A DNA stretch of 54,963 nucleotides from an uncultured Sphingomonadaceae bacterium (GCA_937873035.1 CALMVA010000010.1:1-54963); one strand, 5' to 3'. Numbered from the stretch's first letter, positions 25,285-34,810 are shown. A program made the numbers and translations. The notes: a model not told the origin generated them from the letters alone.

Positions 25285-26060
25285 TCCCGGCCGGGCTGAT
25301 CCAGTTTGAAGGCTCATTATGGCTGTGGATTTTCGCCGCCATCCGCCCCGGTGCCGCCTTCATGGTGGCTCCGTTGTTCGGCGCGCCATCTGTGCCGCTG
25401 CAACTGCGGCTCGTGGTCGCCATGGCGCTGGGGATGCCCGCACTTGCAGCCGGGAATATCGCGCTGCCCGCTGACGGTATGATGTCGCTCACCGGTATTC
25501 TCGCTATTGCGGGCGAAGCGACGGCAGGGCTTGCGCTAGGCCTTGCGACGCAAATCGGCTTTGCCGCCGCCATCGCCGCTGGAGAAACCATCAGCAATGC
25601 CATGGGGCTTGGCTTTGCAGCCATGGCCGACCCGATGTCGGGCAGTTCCAACCCTGCTATCGGCCAGTTTCTCTCGATGCTTGCGCTCTTCATCTTTCTT
25701 GGATCGGGCGGGCACCTCGCGCTCGCAGCGATCATTACGCAGAGCTATGAAGCACTCCCCGCGGGACAGGCGTGGCTGGGCCATGATGCGATTGGCAGCC
25801 TCATCGATTTTGGCGGCGTCATTCTCGCAGCAGGTCTTGTCATTGCCATGCCCGTGGCCTTCGCGCTGGTGCTCGTTCAGATCGGCATGGGCGTGCTGAC
25901 GCGCTCTGCGCCCGCGCTCAACCTCTTTTCGGTCGGGATGCCCGCTGCTGCACTTGCGGGCATCATCCTGCTCGCAATGGCCTTGCCGGCGATGACCGGC
26001 TCTATCGAACTCGCCATTGCCGATGGGCTTGGCATGGCCCGCACGCTGGCCGGACGCTGA
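25281..26060 (+). CDS. fliR: flagellar export gate protein FliR
   Basis: The 259-residue protein has about six hydrophobic segments and FliR features: FAAIRPGAAFMVAPLFGAPS near the N-terminus, the conserved GETISNAMGLGFAAMADPMSG loop and VLVQIGMGVLTRSAPALNLF near the C-terminus. It closes the FliP ring as a single subunit and pairs with FlhB. The start at 25281 overlaps the fliQ stop by 4 bases, and flhB follows after 3 bases. Confidence 0.97.
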   Translation: MIPAGLIQFEGSLWLWIFAAIRPGAAFMVAPLFGAPSVPLQLRLVVAMALGMPALAAGNIALPADGMMSLTGILAIAGEATAGLALGLATQIGFAAAIAAGETISNAMGLGFAAMADPMSGSSNPAIGQFLSMLALFIFLGSGGHLALAAIITQSYEALPAGQAWLGHDAIGSLIDFGGVILAAGLVIAMPVAFALVLVQIGMGVLTRSAPALNLFSVGMPAAALAGIILLAMALPAMTGSIELAIADGLGMARTLAGR

Positions 26061-26063
26061 CGC

Positions 26064-27212
26064 ATGGCCGATGTAGAGCGCGATCAGAAAACCGAAGAGG
26101 CCACCGCCAAGCGCAAGCGCGAGTCCGCCCAAAAGGGCGATGTGCTTGCCTCACGCGAATTGTCGACCGCGATGGTGATGGCCATCGGCACGGGCTGGAT
26201 TGCCATTGCAGGCGACTGGGCGATGGAAAGCTGGCGCAATATGCTGACGACGGGGCTTACGCTCGATGCCCGCGCCACGCGCGACTTCGACATTGGCGGC
26301 CGCATCATCGATATGGCAATCAAGGCCGCACTGCCGCTTGCCGCGCTACTGGCCGCAACGCTTGTGGCGGCCCTTGGCGCGCCTGCCTTGCTCGGCTCGC
26401 TCGGCTTCAGGACGGGGGCCTTTGCGCCCAAGGCGAGCAAGCTCAATCCCGTCTCAGGCCTTTCACGTATGCTCGGCACACAAGGGTTCGCAGAGCTTGG
26501 CAAGTCGATTGTGAAGGTCGGCTTTCTTGGTTCCGTCTGCTGGTGGTCGATCTCCGGCGATATGGATAGGCTGCGCGGGCTTTCCGCCAATGACATTCAG
26601 GCAGCGGCGGGTGCGCTCGGCACAATGTTGGTCAATCTGCTGATGTCGCTCACCATCGCACTTGTCGCCATTGCCGCAATCGACGTGCCGCTCCAGATGC
26701 GTCAGCGCGCGGCCCGTCTGCGAATGTCCAAGCAGGAGGTGCGCGACGAACATAAGGAAAGCGAAGGGCGCCCCGAAGTGAAAGCCGCTCTGCGCCAGCG
26801 CCAGCACGCGCTGCTCTCTGGCTCTGCGCGCAAAGCCGTGACCGAGGCCGCCGTCATCCTCACCAACCCAACGCATTTTGCCGTTGCGCTACGCTATCGC
26901 CCAGGGCTGGACGCAGCGCCCATGGTCGTTGCGCGCGGGCGGGGGCCGACGGCACAGGCCATTCGTGAACTTGGCAAGGAAAACAGCGTGCCGATGCTTG
27001 AATATCCGCAGCTCACACGCGCCATCTACTTCACCTCGCGCGCAGGCCAGCCGATTGTGCACGATCTGTATGTCGCGGTCGCAACCGTGCTCGCCTTCGT
27101 GTTCAACCTTGACGCAATGCTGGCGACAGCTGCGGACAAACCCGACATCGAAGTCCCCGAAAACAAGCGGTTCGACGCAAGCGGTCGCCCGGAAAGCTCA
27201 TCCCAGACCTAA
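26064..27212 (+). CDS. flhB: flagellar export switch protein FlhB
   Basis: The 382-residue protein has the charged N-terminus DQKTEEATAKRKRESAQKGD, about four membrane segments (residues about 35-205), the cytoplasmic linker MSKQEVRDEHKESEGRPEVK and the autocleavage motif NPTH at residues 268-271, followed by FAVALRYRPG. FlhB cleaves itself between Asn and Pro and switches export from rod/hook to filament substrates together with FliK. The adjacent FliK partner here is an unusual short FliJ fusion. The partner gate protein FlhA is not in the window. Confidence 0.98.
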   Translation: MADVERDQKTEEATAKRKRESAQKGDVLASRELSTAMVMAIGTGWIAIAGDWAMESWRNMLTTGLTLDARATRDFDIGGRIIDMAIKAALPLAALLAATLVAALGAPALLGSLGFRTGAFAPKASKLNPVSGLSRMLGTQGFAELGKSIVKVGFLGSVCWWSISGDMDRLRGLSANDIQAAAGALGTMLVNLLMSLTIALVAIAAIDVPLQMRQRAARLRMSKQEVRDEHKESEGRPEVKAALRQRQHALLSGSARKAVTEAAVILTNPTHFAVALRYRPGLDAAPMVVARGRGPTAQAIRELGKENSVPMLEYPQLTRAIYFTSRAGQPIVHDLYVAVATVLAFVFNLDAMLATAADKPDIEVPENKRFDASGRPESSSQT

Positions 27213-27260
27213 AGCGGCTCCCCATCTTGTCGTTCAGGTGGTCAGGAAGGACGCGGACAC

Positions 27261-28610
27261 ATGGTCAGTTCAATTGCAACCTCGCTGGGCGTTGGCTCAG
27301 GCATCGACCTGACCCAGCTGGTCAGCGATCTTGCCGCAGCATCACGCCAGCCCAAGATCGACCGGCTCGATAAGCGCGACAGCACCGTCAAGGCGCAAAT
27401 CAGTGCCATCGCACAGGCCCGCTCCGACCTTGAGAGCTTCACCGATACATTAGGCAAGGTCGTGAGCGAAGGCTCGCTCAAATCGCAGCCTGCCGTCAGC
27501 AATGATAACGTGCTTGGCGCTGCGGCGAACGAATCTGCGCAGCCCGGCGCAATTGCTGCCGACATTGAAGTGACACAACTTGCCCGCGCGCAAACGCTTG
27601 TCTCCGGCAATTTCGCGGCCACCGCCAGCCCGGTGGGTCAGGGCGTGATGACGCTGACGGTGGGTAGCAAGGACTATGCGATCACCATAGATGCCAGCAA
27701 TGACAGCCTTGATGGTCTTGCAAATGCGATCAACGCTGCCTCAAGCGGCGTCACCGCCTCCGTGCGGAGTGAAAACGGCGCCTATCGCTTGATCCTCAAG
27801 GGCCAGACGGGCGAAGCCAACGCCTTTACGCTGAGCGGAAATGACAGCTTTGCCTATCCGCCAACCACCGGCGGCATGACGCTGGCTCAAGGCGCGCAGG
27901 ACGCACTGCTTAAAGTTGATGGCGTCAGCTATCGCCGCCCCACCAATTCGGTGTCAGACATCATCACCGGCATTACGCTCACGCTCAAAAAAGCGTCGCC
28001 GGGGGAATCGGTGTCGCTCACCGCAGCGCGCCCGACCGACGCGATCAAATCGACAATGTCGGACTTTGTGAGTGTTTTCAACGATCTCAAAAAGAGCATC
28101 ACAACAGCCCGCACCAGCACCAATTCACGCTCGCTTTATGAGCTGGAGCGCAAACTCTCGCGCATCATCGCGCAGCCATTGACGACATCAACCAGTGGTC
28201 CGCGTTCGCTGGCCGCGCTGGGCGTCACGACGAACCGGGATGGCACGGTAACGCTCGACACGAAGAAACTGGACGCTGCAATCAAGGCCTATCCTGATGC
28301 GGTGGAAGCCATTTTCGTCCCCCTCCGCGATGCGACCCACACAGAGACGACCGACCCCGGCATCGGCAGTGCCATGGCGACGCTCAAGACTTCGGAAACA
28401 GCCGACAAGGGCGGCCTTGTAAGCCTCAAGAAGCGACTTGAAGCTGAGCAAAAGGCCATCGCCGATGAGCGCACACGGGTCGAAGATCGCGAAGCTGCCT
28501 TCAAGGCGCGTCTCTCGAAGAACTTCACGGGCATGGACAGCCGCGTTGCCAACCTCAAGGCGACGCAATCCTATCTCGATCAACAAATCGCGCAGTGGAA
28601 CAACGCGTAA
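27261..28610 (+). CDS. fliD: flagellar filament cap protein FliD
   Basis: The 449-residue protein begins with the conserved SLGVGSGIDLTQLVSDLA and has a FliD_N coiled-coil start, a beta-rich centre (IEVTQLARAQTLVSGNF, a LDGLANAINAASSGVTASV hook-IN-like motif) and a FliD_C helical end (TMSDFVSVFNDLKKSI, then SLAALGVTTNRDGTVTLDTK). It forms the pentameric or hexameric cap that folds flagellin at the filament tip. The ATG at 27261 has AGGAAGG upstream. It follows flhB after 48 bases with no obvious terminator, so it may be co-transcribed; fliS starts on its stop codon. Confidence 0.96.
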   Translation: MVSSIATSLGVGSGIDLTQLVSDLAAASRQPKIDRLDKRDSTVKAQISAIAQARSDLESFTDTLGKVVSEGSLKSQPAVSNDNVLGAAANESAQPGAIAADIEVTQLARAQTLVSGNFAATASPVGQGVMTLTVGSKDYAITIDASNDSLDGLANAINAASSGVTASVRSENGAYRLILKGQTGEANAFTLSGNDSFAYPPTTGGMTLAQGAQDALLKVDGVSYRRPTNSVSDIITGITLTLKKASPGESVSLTAARPTDAIKSTMSDFVSVFNDLKKSITTARTSTNSRSLYELERKLSRIIAQPLTTSTSGPRSLAALGVTTNRDGTVTLDTKKLDAAIKAYPDAVEAIFVPLRDATHTETTDPGIGSAMATLKTSETADKGGLVSLKKRLEAEQKAIADERTRVEDREAAFKARLSKNFTGMDSRVANLKATQSYLDQQIAQWNNA

Positions 28611-28999
28611 TGTATATGGCTCACCCCGGACAGGCGCGGATGCACTATGAAGCGATGGCCTATTCCAGCCGCATCGAAGGCGCATCGCCGCATGAGCTTG
28701 TCGCGATCCTTTATGAAGAGCTGGTGTTGTCGCTCACGCTGCTGAGCCACGCCTATCGCTCAAAGGATTCGCTGAAGGCCAATGCGCAGCTTGGCCGGTC
28801 ATCGGGCATCATCCACGCGCTTGAGGCCGGGCTTGACCTGAAGCTGGGCGGCAGCCTCGCGCAGACACTGGCCGGCATCTACCAAAGCGCGCGGCGCGAA
28901 ATTATGATCGCGCGCGAAATGCAGGATCCCGCACGCATCGAGCGGCTCGCGCGCGCCTTTACCGATATGTCGGAAAGCTGGAACAAGATCGCCGCCTGA
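28610..28999 (+). CDS. fliS: flagellin export chaperone FliS
   Basis: The 129-residue helical protein shows FliS features: YEAMAYSSRIEGASPHELVA followed by ILYEELVLSLTLL, then NAQLGRSSGIIHALEAGLDL and the helix ending LARAFTDMSESWNKIA. FliS binds the flagellin C-terminus in the cytoplasm to prevent early polymerisation. The start (TAATG) shares one base with the fliD stop codon, indicating coupling. It is the last gene of the flagellar run; no hook, stator or chemotaxis gene follows. Confidence 0.92.
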   Translation: MYMAHPGQARMHYEAMAYSSRIEGASPHELVAILYEELVLSLTLLSHAYRSKDSLKANAQLGRSSGIIHALEAGLDLKLGGSLAQTLAGIYQSARREIMIAREMQDPARIERLARAFTDMSESWNKIAA

Positions 29000-29064
29000 T
29001 CCCTCGGCGATTGCTTGCGATACCCCGCCAAATAAGCTCTAGTCCCCGCCAAGGGGGATAAGCC

Positions 29065-30333
29065 ATGACCGCGCGAACATTAAGACCTTTGCTGGCGGTG
29101 GCCGCCATCATGGCCCCGCTATCGGCCTATGCTGCAACCAAGGGCTTTGACCCGGATGCCGCGACGCAAGCCTATCTTGCAACGCTAAAGGGCGCAGCGC
29201 GCGCTAAATCCGACGCGTATTTCGAGGGCGGATACTGGCTGTTGCTCTGGGGCACGCTTGCGGCCGTGCTTTCAGAACTTCTCGTGCTCAACACCGGACT
29301 TTCAGCTCGTTTCCGCGATTGGGCGGAACGTGCAACCAAGCGCAGGTTCCCCCAGTCCATGCTCTACGCGCTGCCTTATGGCGCGTTCAACACCCTCGTT
29401 TTGCTGCCTTGGACAATCTACACCGGCTTCTGGCGCGAGCGGCAATATGATCTGATGAACCAGAGCTTCGGCGGCTGGATCGGTGAACAGGGTATTTCCT
29501 TCCTTATCTCCACGGTCATCGGGGCGCTGGTGATTGCCATTGTCATCTGGGGCATTTCAAAAAGCCCCAAACACTGGTGGATTTGGGGTTCGGGCGTGAC
29601 CGCCGCTTTCCTTGCGCTGATGATCCTCGTCACGCCGGTGTTCATCAGCCCGCTGTTCAACACCTATTCCGAAATGCCAAAGGGGCCGCTGCGTGACAGG
29701 ATCGTCGCCATGGCCGCCTCGCAGAACGTCCCTGCCGAACATATTTACGTGTTTGACCAATCCAAGCAGCACAAGCGCATTTCGGCCAATGTCTCAGGCC
29801 TCGGCCCGACGATCCGCATCTCGCTCAACGACAATCTCCTGACCCAATCCACGCCCGATGAAGTGGCTGCGGTGATGGGGCATGAACTTGGCCATTATGT
29901 GCTTGGCCATGTGTGGAAGCTGGTGCTGAGTTTCACGTTGATCTTCACTGCAGCCTTCTGGCTCGCATCCCGCATCGTTCCGTGGTTGCTGAGCCGTTAC
30001 GGCGGCCGCTGGAAGCTGCGGGGGGTCTCCGATGTTGCCGCCATTCCCGTCTACGCAATGGTGCTGTCGATCTTCATGCTGGTGGCGACACCTTTCACCA
30101 ACTCGATCGTGCGCACCAATGAGAGCCAAGCCGATGCCTTTGGCCTGGATGTGGCACGAGCGCCTGACGGCTTTGCCTCTGCCGCGATGAAGCTGTCGGT
30201 CTATCGCAAGATTGAACCTGGCCCGCTCGAAGAGATTGTCTTCTTCGATCACCCGTCCGGCAAAACGCGTGTCTTGATGTCGATGCAGTGGAAGGCAAAA
30301 CACCTCGCCGAAGTTGAAGCGAAGGCCAGGTAA
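29065..30333 (+). CDS. M48 metallopeptidase, Ste24/CAAX-protease type
   Basis: The 422-residue membrane protease has an N-terminal hydrophobic signal-like segment, several further membrane helices and the zinc motif HELGH (His273, Glu274, His277) in VMGHELGHYVLGHVWK, with the third-ligand region ESQADAFGLDVA and the C-terminal FDHPSGKTRVLMSM motif of Ste24 enzymes. In eukaryotes Ste24 trims prenylated proteins; bacterial homologues are thought to act in membrane protein quality control. It begins 65 bases after fliS on the same strand but is probably not part of the flagellar function. Confidence 0.93.
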   Translation: MTARTLRPLLAVAAIMAPLSAYAATKGFDPDAATQAYLATLKGAARAKSDAYFEGGYWLLLWGTLAAVLSELLVLNTGLSARFRDWAERATKRRFPQSMLYALPYGAFNTLVLLPWTIYTGFWRERQYDLMNQSFGGWIGEQGISFLISTVIGALVIAIVIWGISKSPKHWWIWGSGVTAAFLALMILVTPVFISPLFNTYSEMPKGPLRDRIVAMAASQNVPAEHIYVFDQSKQHKRISANVSGLGPTIRISLNDNLLTQSTPDEVAAVMGHELGHYVLGHVWKLVLSFTLIFTAAFWLASRIVPWLLSRYGGRWKLRGVSDVAAIPVYAMVLSIFMLVATPFTNSIVRTNESQADAFGLDVARAPDGFASAAMKLSVYRKIEPGPLEEIVFFDHPSGKTRVLMSMQWKAKHLAEVEAKAR

Positions 30334-30350
30334 GGGCATCGAATCGACCC

Positions 30351-31145
30351 ATGCCGACCATGTTCATCTTCGGGCTGGGCTATGCCGCCAACCACATCGC
30401 CCGCGCACTCTCTGCCAAGGGCTGGGAGGTCATCTCGACAGGCGCGGCGGGGAGCCTTGCCTTTGATGACGCCGCCTCGGTGCGGCTGGGGCTGGCAGAC
30501 GCCACGCACATTCTCTCCTCGGTGCCGCCCATGTCGGATGGAGATCCTGTGCTTGAAATCTATGGCCCCGATATTGCGCGCAATAGTGGGGCATGGCGCG
30601 GCTATCTGTCGTCAACGGGGGTATATGGCGACGCCGGGGGCGCTTGGGTGGATGAAGCCGCGCCAATCAAAGGGCGCCGCGCCAACCGCAACGAAGCCGA
30701 CGCGGCGTGGCTTGATCTTGGCGCGCGCGTTTTTCGCCTGCCGGGCATCTATGGCCCCGGCCGCTCGGCGCTGGACCGGGTTGCAGAAGGCCGCGCGCAT
30801 CGCATCGACCTGCCCGATCAGGTGTTCAGCCGCATCCATGTGGATGACATCACTTCAGGCGTCCTCGCTGGGCTGAACGGTCCGGCTGGTGCCTATAACC
30901 TCTCAGATGATCTGCCCTGCCACCAGAACTGCATCATCGATGCGGCTTGCGCAATTCTGGGAGAGCCGCCACCCCCGCTCCAGACCATGGATGAGGCCGA
31001 CCTCTCCCCTATGGCCCGCGCATTTTATGCCGAAAATCGGCGTGTCGCGAACGGCAAAGCCAAGCGCCTGCTGGGATGGACGCCACGCCACCCCACCTAT
31101 CGCGAAGGCCTCACCGCCTGCCACGCCATGCGTCAGCTGGGCTGA
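30351..31145 (+). CDS. NAD(P)-dependent epimerase/reductase-like protein (YeeZ type, atypical SDR)
   Basis: The 264-residue Rossmann protein starts MFIFGLGYAANHIARALSAKG, a GxGYxxxxxA nucleotide-binding variant seen in YeeZ-like atypical SDRs. It retains YLSSTGVYGD, FRLPGIYGPGRSALDRV and FSRIHVDDI, and lacks the usual YxxxK catalytic pair (STGVYGD replaces it). Substrate unknown. It follows the Ste24-like gene by 17 bases, perhaps in one transcript. Confidence 0.85.
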   Translation: MPTMFIFGLGYAANHIARALSAKGWEVISTGAAGSLAFDDAASVRLGLADATHILSSVPPMSDGDPVLEIYGPDIARNSGAWRGYLSSTGVYGDAGGAWVDEAAPIKGRRANRNEADAAWLDLGARVFRLPGIYGPGRSALDRVAEGRAHRIDLPDQVFSRIHVDDITSGVLAGLNGPAGAYNLSDDLPCHQNCIIDAACAILGEPPPPLQTMDEADLSPMARAFYAENRRVANGKAKRLLGWTPRHPTYREGLTACHAMRQLG

Positions 31146-31150
31146 CGCGG

Positions 31151-31591
31151 CTATTTGCCGCGCAATGAGTCCAGCGCCTGCTTGCCGAATGCTGCAATCA
31201 GTTCCCCCATTTCGCGCACTTGCGCAACCGAGCGGGCACTTTGGTCTTTCACGAAATCGGTTTGAATCTTGACCACGTCCTTCACGTCGCTGGCGGAAGC
31301 AATCTTGCGGAGTGCCGCAAATGCTTCCTTTGCGTTCGTCTCGGCATGATCGATCACGCGCGCATTGAGGGCGGCGGTATTTTTGATCGCGTGTTCGGCA
31401 GTCGCCCGCATCTTCTTGCCCGCTTTCTGCACGGCATTTTCGGCATCATGCACGGCATCAGTTGCTGACTTTTTTGCCTTTTCGACAATCGCCTCGGCAT
31501 CGTGGACGGCTTCATTCACGGTTTTGCGGGCCTTAGCCGTCGTCTTGCGGACCTTCGCCTTAATCTCATCCTTCGCAGGTTTTTTCGCCAT
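31151..31591 (-). CDS. phasin-family protein with an Ala/Lys-rich N-terminal extension
   Basis: The 146-residue protein has a C-terminal phasin region (NAKEAFAALRKIASASDVKD, then VVKIQTDFVKDQSARSVAQV). Phasins coat polyhydroxyalkanoate granules. The first 75 residues are very basic and Ala-rich, with two near-repeats of AVHDAE-x5-KA (AVHDAEAIVEKAKK and AVHDAENAVQKAGK), resembling histone-H1-like or PhaF-like tails that can touch DNA. The start at 31591 has AAAGGA upstream. No pha genes are adjacent, so granule association is inferred from the domain only. Confidence 0.85.
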   Translation of the reverse strand: MAKKPAKDEIKAKVRKTTAKARKTVNEAVHDAEAIVEKAKKSATDAVHDAENAVQKAGKKMRATAEHAIKNTAALNARVIDHAETNAKEAFAALRKIASASDVKDVVKIQTDFVKDQSARSVAQVREMGELIAAFGKQALDSLRGK

Positions 31592-31641
31592 AACTAGGTG
31601 TCCTTTGCAGCGTGCGATCCTTATCGCACAACAAGGCTAAC

Positions 31642-32580
31642 TCAATCGGCGGGCGCTTGCGAGTCCGGCATTGCGCGCGCGGGCGCCAGCGCCACCACCA
31701 TCCCCGCCAGCACCAGAATGCCTGCCGCCATTGACAAACCAGTCCAGCGATAGCCCTCAAACAAAGTCGACAGCCCCATGGCGATCACGGGGATGACGAC
31801 ATTTGAAAAGCCCGCCTTGCCCGGCCCGATCAGGCGGATCAGTCCAAAATAGAGCGTGAAGCTGACAGCGCTTGCTGCAATCGCCAGATAGCACAGTCCC
31901 AAGAGCCAGCCCATGCTATGCCCGACAACCGGCGCGCCGATGGTCATCCATGACCATGCGGCGTTCATCGCCGTGCCCCACAGCATCGACCAGCCGATTA
32001 GGCTCATGATCGGCAATTGCCGCGCGCGCTGGGTGGCTTGCAGCACATTGGCGGTTGAAGCGGTCATGACCGCACACAGCGTCAGCCCGATGCCCAGCAT
32101 CGTCTCCGCCGCCCCCGATGGGTCGGCCCGCAACTCCTGCACAAAAAGCATCCCCACGCCCGCAATCGCAACCAGCGCCCCCCAGATGAAACGCGCGGTC
32201 AGCCGATTGCCAAGGAAGATGCGCCCCATGATGGCGTTGGGCACGACAAGAAGCGCGAAGATGACCGCAACCAGGCCGGACGTCACGTGCTGCTCGGCAA
32301 CATAGACAAGGTTGAAATTGAGCGCGAACTGTAGCACGCCGATAAAGGCGGCAAAGCGGTGTTCGGACGCGGAAAAGCAGATTCTTTGCCGGTTGAAGCG
32401 CGCGACCCCGAGCATCGCCAGCCCGCCCAGCAAGAAGCGATAGACGACCGACCAGCTCGGCGGCACTTCCGCGATCTGGCCACGAATGACGAACCAGGTC
32501 GATCCCCAGATCAGCGTGATGATGATGAAGGGAACAAGAACACGCGGTGCCAGAAATCCCGGTTGCGAAGGTGGCGTCAC
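31642..32580 (-). CDS. EamA/DMT-family transporter
   Basis: The 312-residue protein has ten hydrophobic segments in two EamA halves (IITLIWGSTWFVIRGQIAEV and VVYRFLLGGLAMLGVARF in the first, WLLGLCYLAIAASAVSFTLY followed by KAGFSNVVIPVIAMGLSTLF in the second). This is the drug/metabolite superfamily of inner-membrane exporters; the substrate is not predictable. The GTG start at 32580 overlaps the stop of the threonine aldolase gene (GTGA), which indicates co-translation. Confidence 0.9.
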   Translation of the reverse strand: MTPPSQPGFLAPRVLVPFIIITLIWGSTWFVIRGQIAEVPPSWSVVYRFLLGGLAMLGVARFNRQRICFSASEHRFAAFIGVLQFALNFNLVYVAEQHVTSGLVAVIFALLVVPNAIMGRIFLGNRLTARFIWGALVAIAGVGMLFVQELRADPSGAAETMLGIGLTLCAVMTASTANVLQATQRARQLPIMSLIGWSMLWGTAMNAAWSWMTIGAPVVGHSMGWLLGLCYLAIAASAVSFTLYFGLIRLIGPGKAGFSNVVIPVIAMGLSTLFEGYRWTGLSMAAGILVLAGMVVALAPARAMPDSQAPAD

Positions 32581-33578
32581 AAGGCGGCAATCGCATTTGC
32601 AAATGCGTCAATCTCGGCTGCTGGCTGATCCCAGCTCACCACGAAACGCACTTCGCCTTCGGCCCAGTCATAAAAGTCAAATCCCTGCGCGCGTAGCCGC
32701 GCGGCTTCATCGGGCGTCATCCGGGCGAAGACCTCATTGGCTTCCACAGGCTGGAACAGTCGCGCGCCGCACGCCGCGCCAAGCGTCTGCGCTCCCATAT
32801 TCGCGTTACGGGCATTGTCGATCCACACATCACCGTCCAGCAATGCCACAATCTGCGCGGCCATATAGCGGCCCTTGGAAAGCAGATGCCCCGCCCGCTT
32901 GCGCCGCGCGGCCACACCCTGTGCCTTGGCCTTGTCAAAATAGATGAGACATTCGGCCGACATTCCGCCATTTTTTGCAAAGCCAAACGACAGCACATCA
33001 ACACCCGCACGCCATGTGACATCGGCGAGCGGGCAGCCCAGCGTCGCCACGGCATTGGCGAAACGCGCACCATCCATGTGAAAACCGAGATTGTGGCGCT
33101 TGGCGATCTCGCCAAGTGCCGCCACCTCATCGGGGCGATAAACGCAGCCATATTCGGTCGCGTTGGTGATGGAAAGCGCGTGCGGCTGTGCCCAATGGAC
33201 GCCAGCCGGCGTTGCATCCAGCCGTGCAGCGAGTGCTTCTGGCGTCACTTTTGCGCCCGCTCCCTCGATCAGCGAGAGCTTGGCGCCGTGGGTGTAAAAT
33301 TCCGGCGCGCCACATTCATCATTCTGGATGTGCGCATCCTTGTGACACAAGATGCTGCCATAAGGCGGGCAGAGGCTTGCGAGCGCAAGCGAATTTGCCG
33401 CCGTTCCCGTTGCCACCCACAGCGCCGTCACCTCGGTGCCGAACAGGTCTGACATGATGCCATCGAGCGACTTGCTGATCGCATCGCCATCATAAGCGGT
33501 GTCAACCTGGTTCGCGCGGATCATGGCGTCGATCACAGCGGGGTGGACGCTGGCGGCATTGTCGGAAAAGAAGCGCAT
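32577..33578 (-). CDS. low-specificity threonine aldolase-family PLP enzyme
   Basis: The 333-residue protein has the beta-eliminating lyase/threonine aldolase fold: MRFFSDNAASVHPAVIDAM, FGTEVTALWVATGTAANSLA, HIQNDECGAPEF, HMDGARFANAVATLG and the PLP lysine in LSFGFAKNGGMSAE. It should cleave L-threonine or allo-threonine to glycine and acetaldehyde. The ATG at 33578 is the conserved N-terminus; the frame stays open upstream across tRNA-Thr, which is not coding. It is translationally coupled to the downstream EamA exporter, so the pair may handle an amino acid. Confidence 0.93.
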   Translation of the reverse strand: MRFFSDNAASVHPAVIDAMIRANQVDTAYDGDAISKSLDGIMSDLFGTEVTALWVATGTAANSLALASLCPPYGSILCHKDAHIQNDECGAPEFYTHGAKLSLIEGAGAKVTPEALAARLDATPAGVHWAQPHALSITNATEYGCVYRPDEVAALGEIAKRHNLGFHMDGARFANAVATLGCPLADVTWRAGVDVLSFGFAKNGGMSAECLIYFDKAKAQGVAARRKRAGHLLSKGRYMAAQIVALLDGDVWIDNARNANMGAQTLGAACGARLFQPVEANEVFARMTPDEAARLRAQGFDFYDWAEGEVRFVVSWDQPAAEIDAFANAIAAL

Positions 33579-33631
33579 GGCAAATCTCTTGGCGGGCGAT
33601 GCCGAGCCGGTCAACAGGAGGGAGAAAGCAA

Positions 33632-33706
<75 letters not shown>

Positions 33707-33761
33707 TTGACCATGCAAATACGGGGTGGAGTGTCCACGCGCGCCGCAATGGAGCGCGCCT

Positions 33762-33950
33762 ATGGACAAAAGCTATGGACGGGTCAAGCACATCGCGCCA
33801 AATGAAGCGCAAATGGCAAAGAATGATCCTGAACGCGAACGCCGCCTTGCCGAAGCCCTGCGCGCCAATCTGCGCAAGCGCAAGACCCCCAAAGAGGGCG
33901 ATGACGCCAGCACCGCCGATGCCCCTGCCACACAAGAGACGCTAAAATGA
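33762..33950 (+). CDS. conserved small basic protein of unknown function
   Basis: The protein has 62 residues from 33762, or 45 from a second ATG at 33813. Its core MAKNDPERERRLAEALRANL then RKRKTPKEG matches a small protein that I recall as conserved across alphaproteobacteria, where the shorter start is usual. Here GGAG lies 7 bases before 33762, which favours the longer form. The C-terminal tail is Ala/Thr/Asp-rich. The stop overlaps the hydrolase start by 4 bases (ATGA). No function is known. Confidence 0.7.
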   Translation: MDKSYGRVKHIAPNEAQMAKNDPERERRLAEALRANLRKRKTPKEGDDASTADAPATQETLK

Positions 33951-34798
33951 ACCGTATTCTGCACTTTACCGGGCATGATGGGCTTGACCTGAAGGCCGTG
34001 GAACATGGCCCGGCGGACGGCCATGTCGTGCTCCTGACCCATGGCGGCGGGCAGACGCGCCGCGCCTGGCGGCGTGTTCTCGATTCTCTTGCAGCCAGCG
34101 GTTTTCGGGCGATTGCGCTTGATATGCGGGGGCATGGTGAAAGCTCCTGGTGCGAAAACGGCAATTACACGCTCAATCACTTTGCGCATGACGTGGTTGC
34201 CGTCACGAATCAGATTGGCGGACGCCCCTCTTATGTCGGCGCGTCGCTGGGCGGCCTTTCGGGGATGCTGGCCGAGGGTGAACTCAACCCCGGCGGTTTT
34301 GCCAGCGTGACGCTGGTCGACATCACCCCCAATATGTCGCGCGATGGCGTGGCGCGGATCACCGGCTTCATGGCGCGACACATGACCGAAGGCTTTGCCT
34401 CGCCCGAAGAAGCCGCCGCCGTGATTGCCGACTATACCCCCAATCGCGAGCGCCGCGGACCGAGTGACAGCCTGCGGCATTATCTGCGGCTGGGCGATGA
34501 CGGGCGCTATCGCTGGCATTGGGATCCTGCTTTCATTTCGGGCATCGATGGCGATACCTTCGATGCGACGCAGCGGCTTGAAAATGCCGCCCGCGCCCTC
34601 AAGCTGCCCGTCCACCTCGTGCGGGGCGAAAAGAGCGATCTGGTGACCGAGGACTCGGCCCGCGCCTTTCTGAACTTTGCACCGCACGCGCGCTATGATG
34701 ATATTGCAGGCACGGGGCACATGGTGGTGGGTGATCGGAACGACGCCTTTAGCGACGCCATTCTCGATTTTCTGCGCACCGTGCCCCGCACCAACTGA
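33947..34798 (+). CDS. alpha/beta-fold hydrolase
   Basis: The 283-residue protein has oxyanion-hole region LLTHGGGQTRRAW, the DMRGHGES loop, nucleophile elbow VGASLGG (Ser100), and a C-terminal HLVRGEKSDLV acid strand and GTGHMVVGD catalytic His. The catalytic triad is complete. Family members are esterases, epoxide hydrolases or C-C hydrolases; DMRGHGES-type proteins of this kind are often annotated as esterase or peroxidase. Substrate unknown. It is coupled to the small upstream gene. Confidence 0.9.
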   Translation: MNRILHFTGHDGLDLKAVEHGPADGHVVLLTHGGGQTRRAWRRVLDSLAASGFRAIALDMRGHGESSWCENGNYTLNHFAHDVVAVTNQIGGRPSYVGASLGGLSGMLAEGELNPGGFASVTLVDITPNMSRDGVARITGFMARHMTEGFASPEEAAAVIADYTPNRERRGPSDSLRHYLRLGDDGRYRWHWDPAFISGIDGDTFDATQRLENAARALKLPVHLVRGEKSDLVTEDSARAFLNFAPHARYDDIAGTGHMVVGDRNDAFSDAILDFLRTVPRTN

Positions 34799-34810
34799 GG
34801 CGGATGCCGC

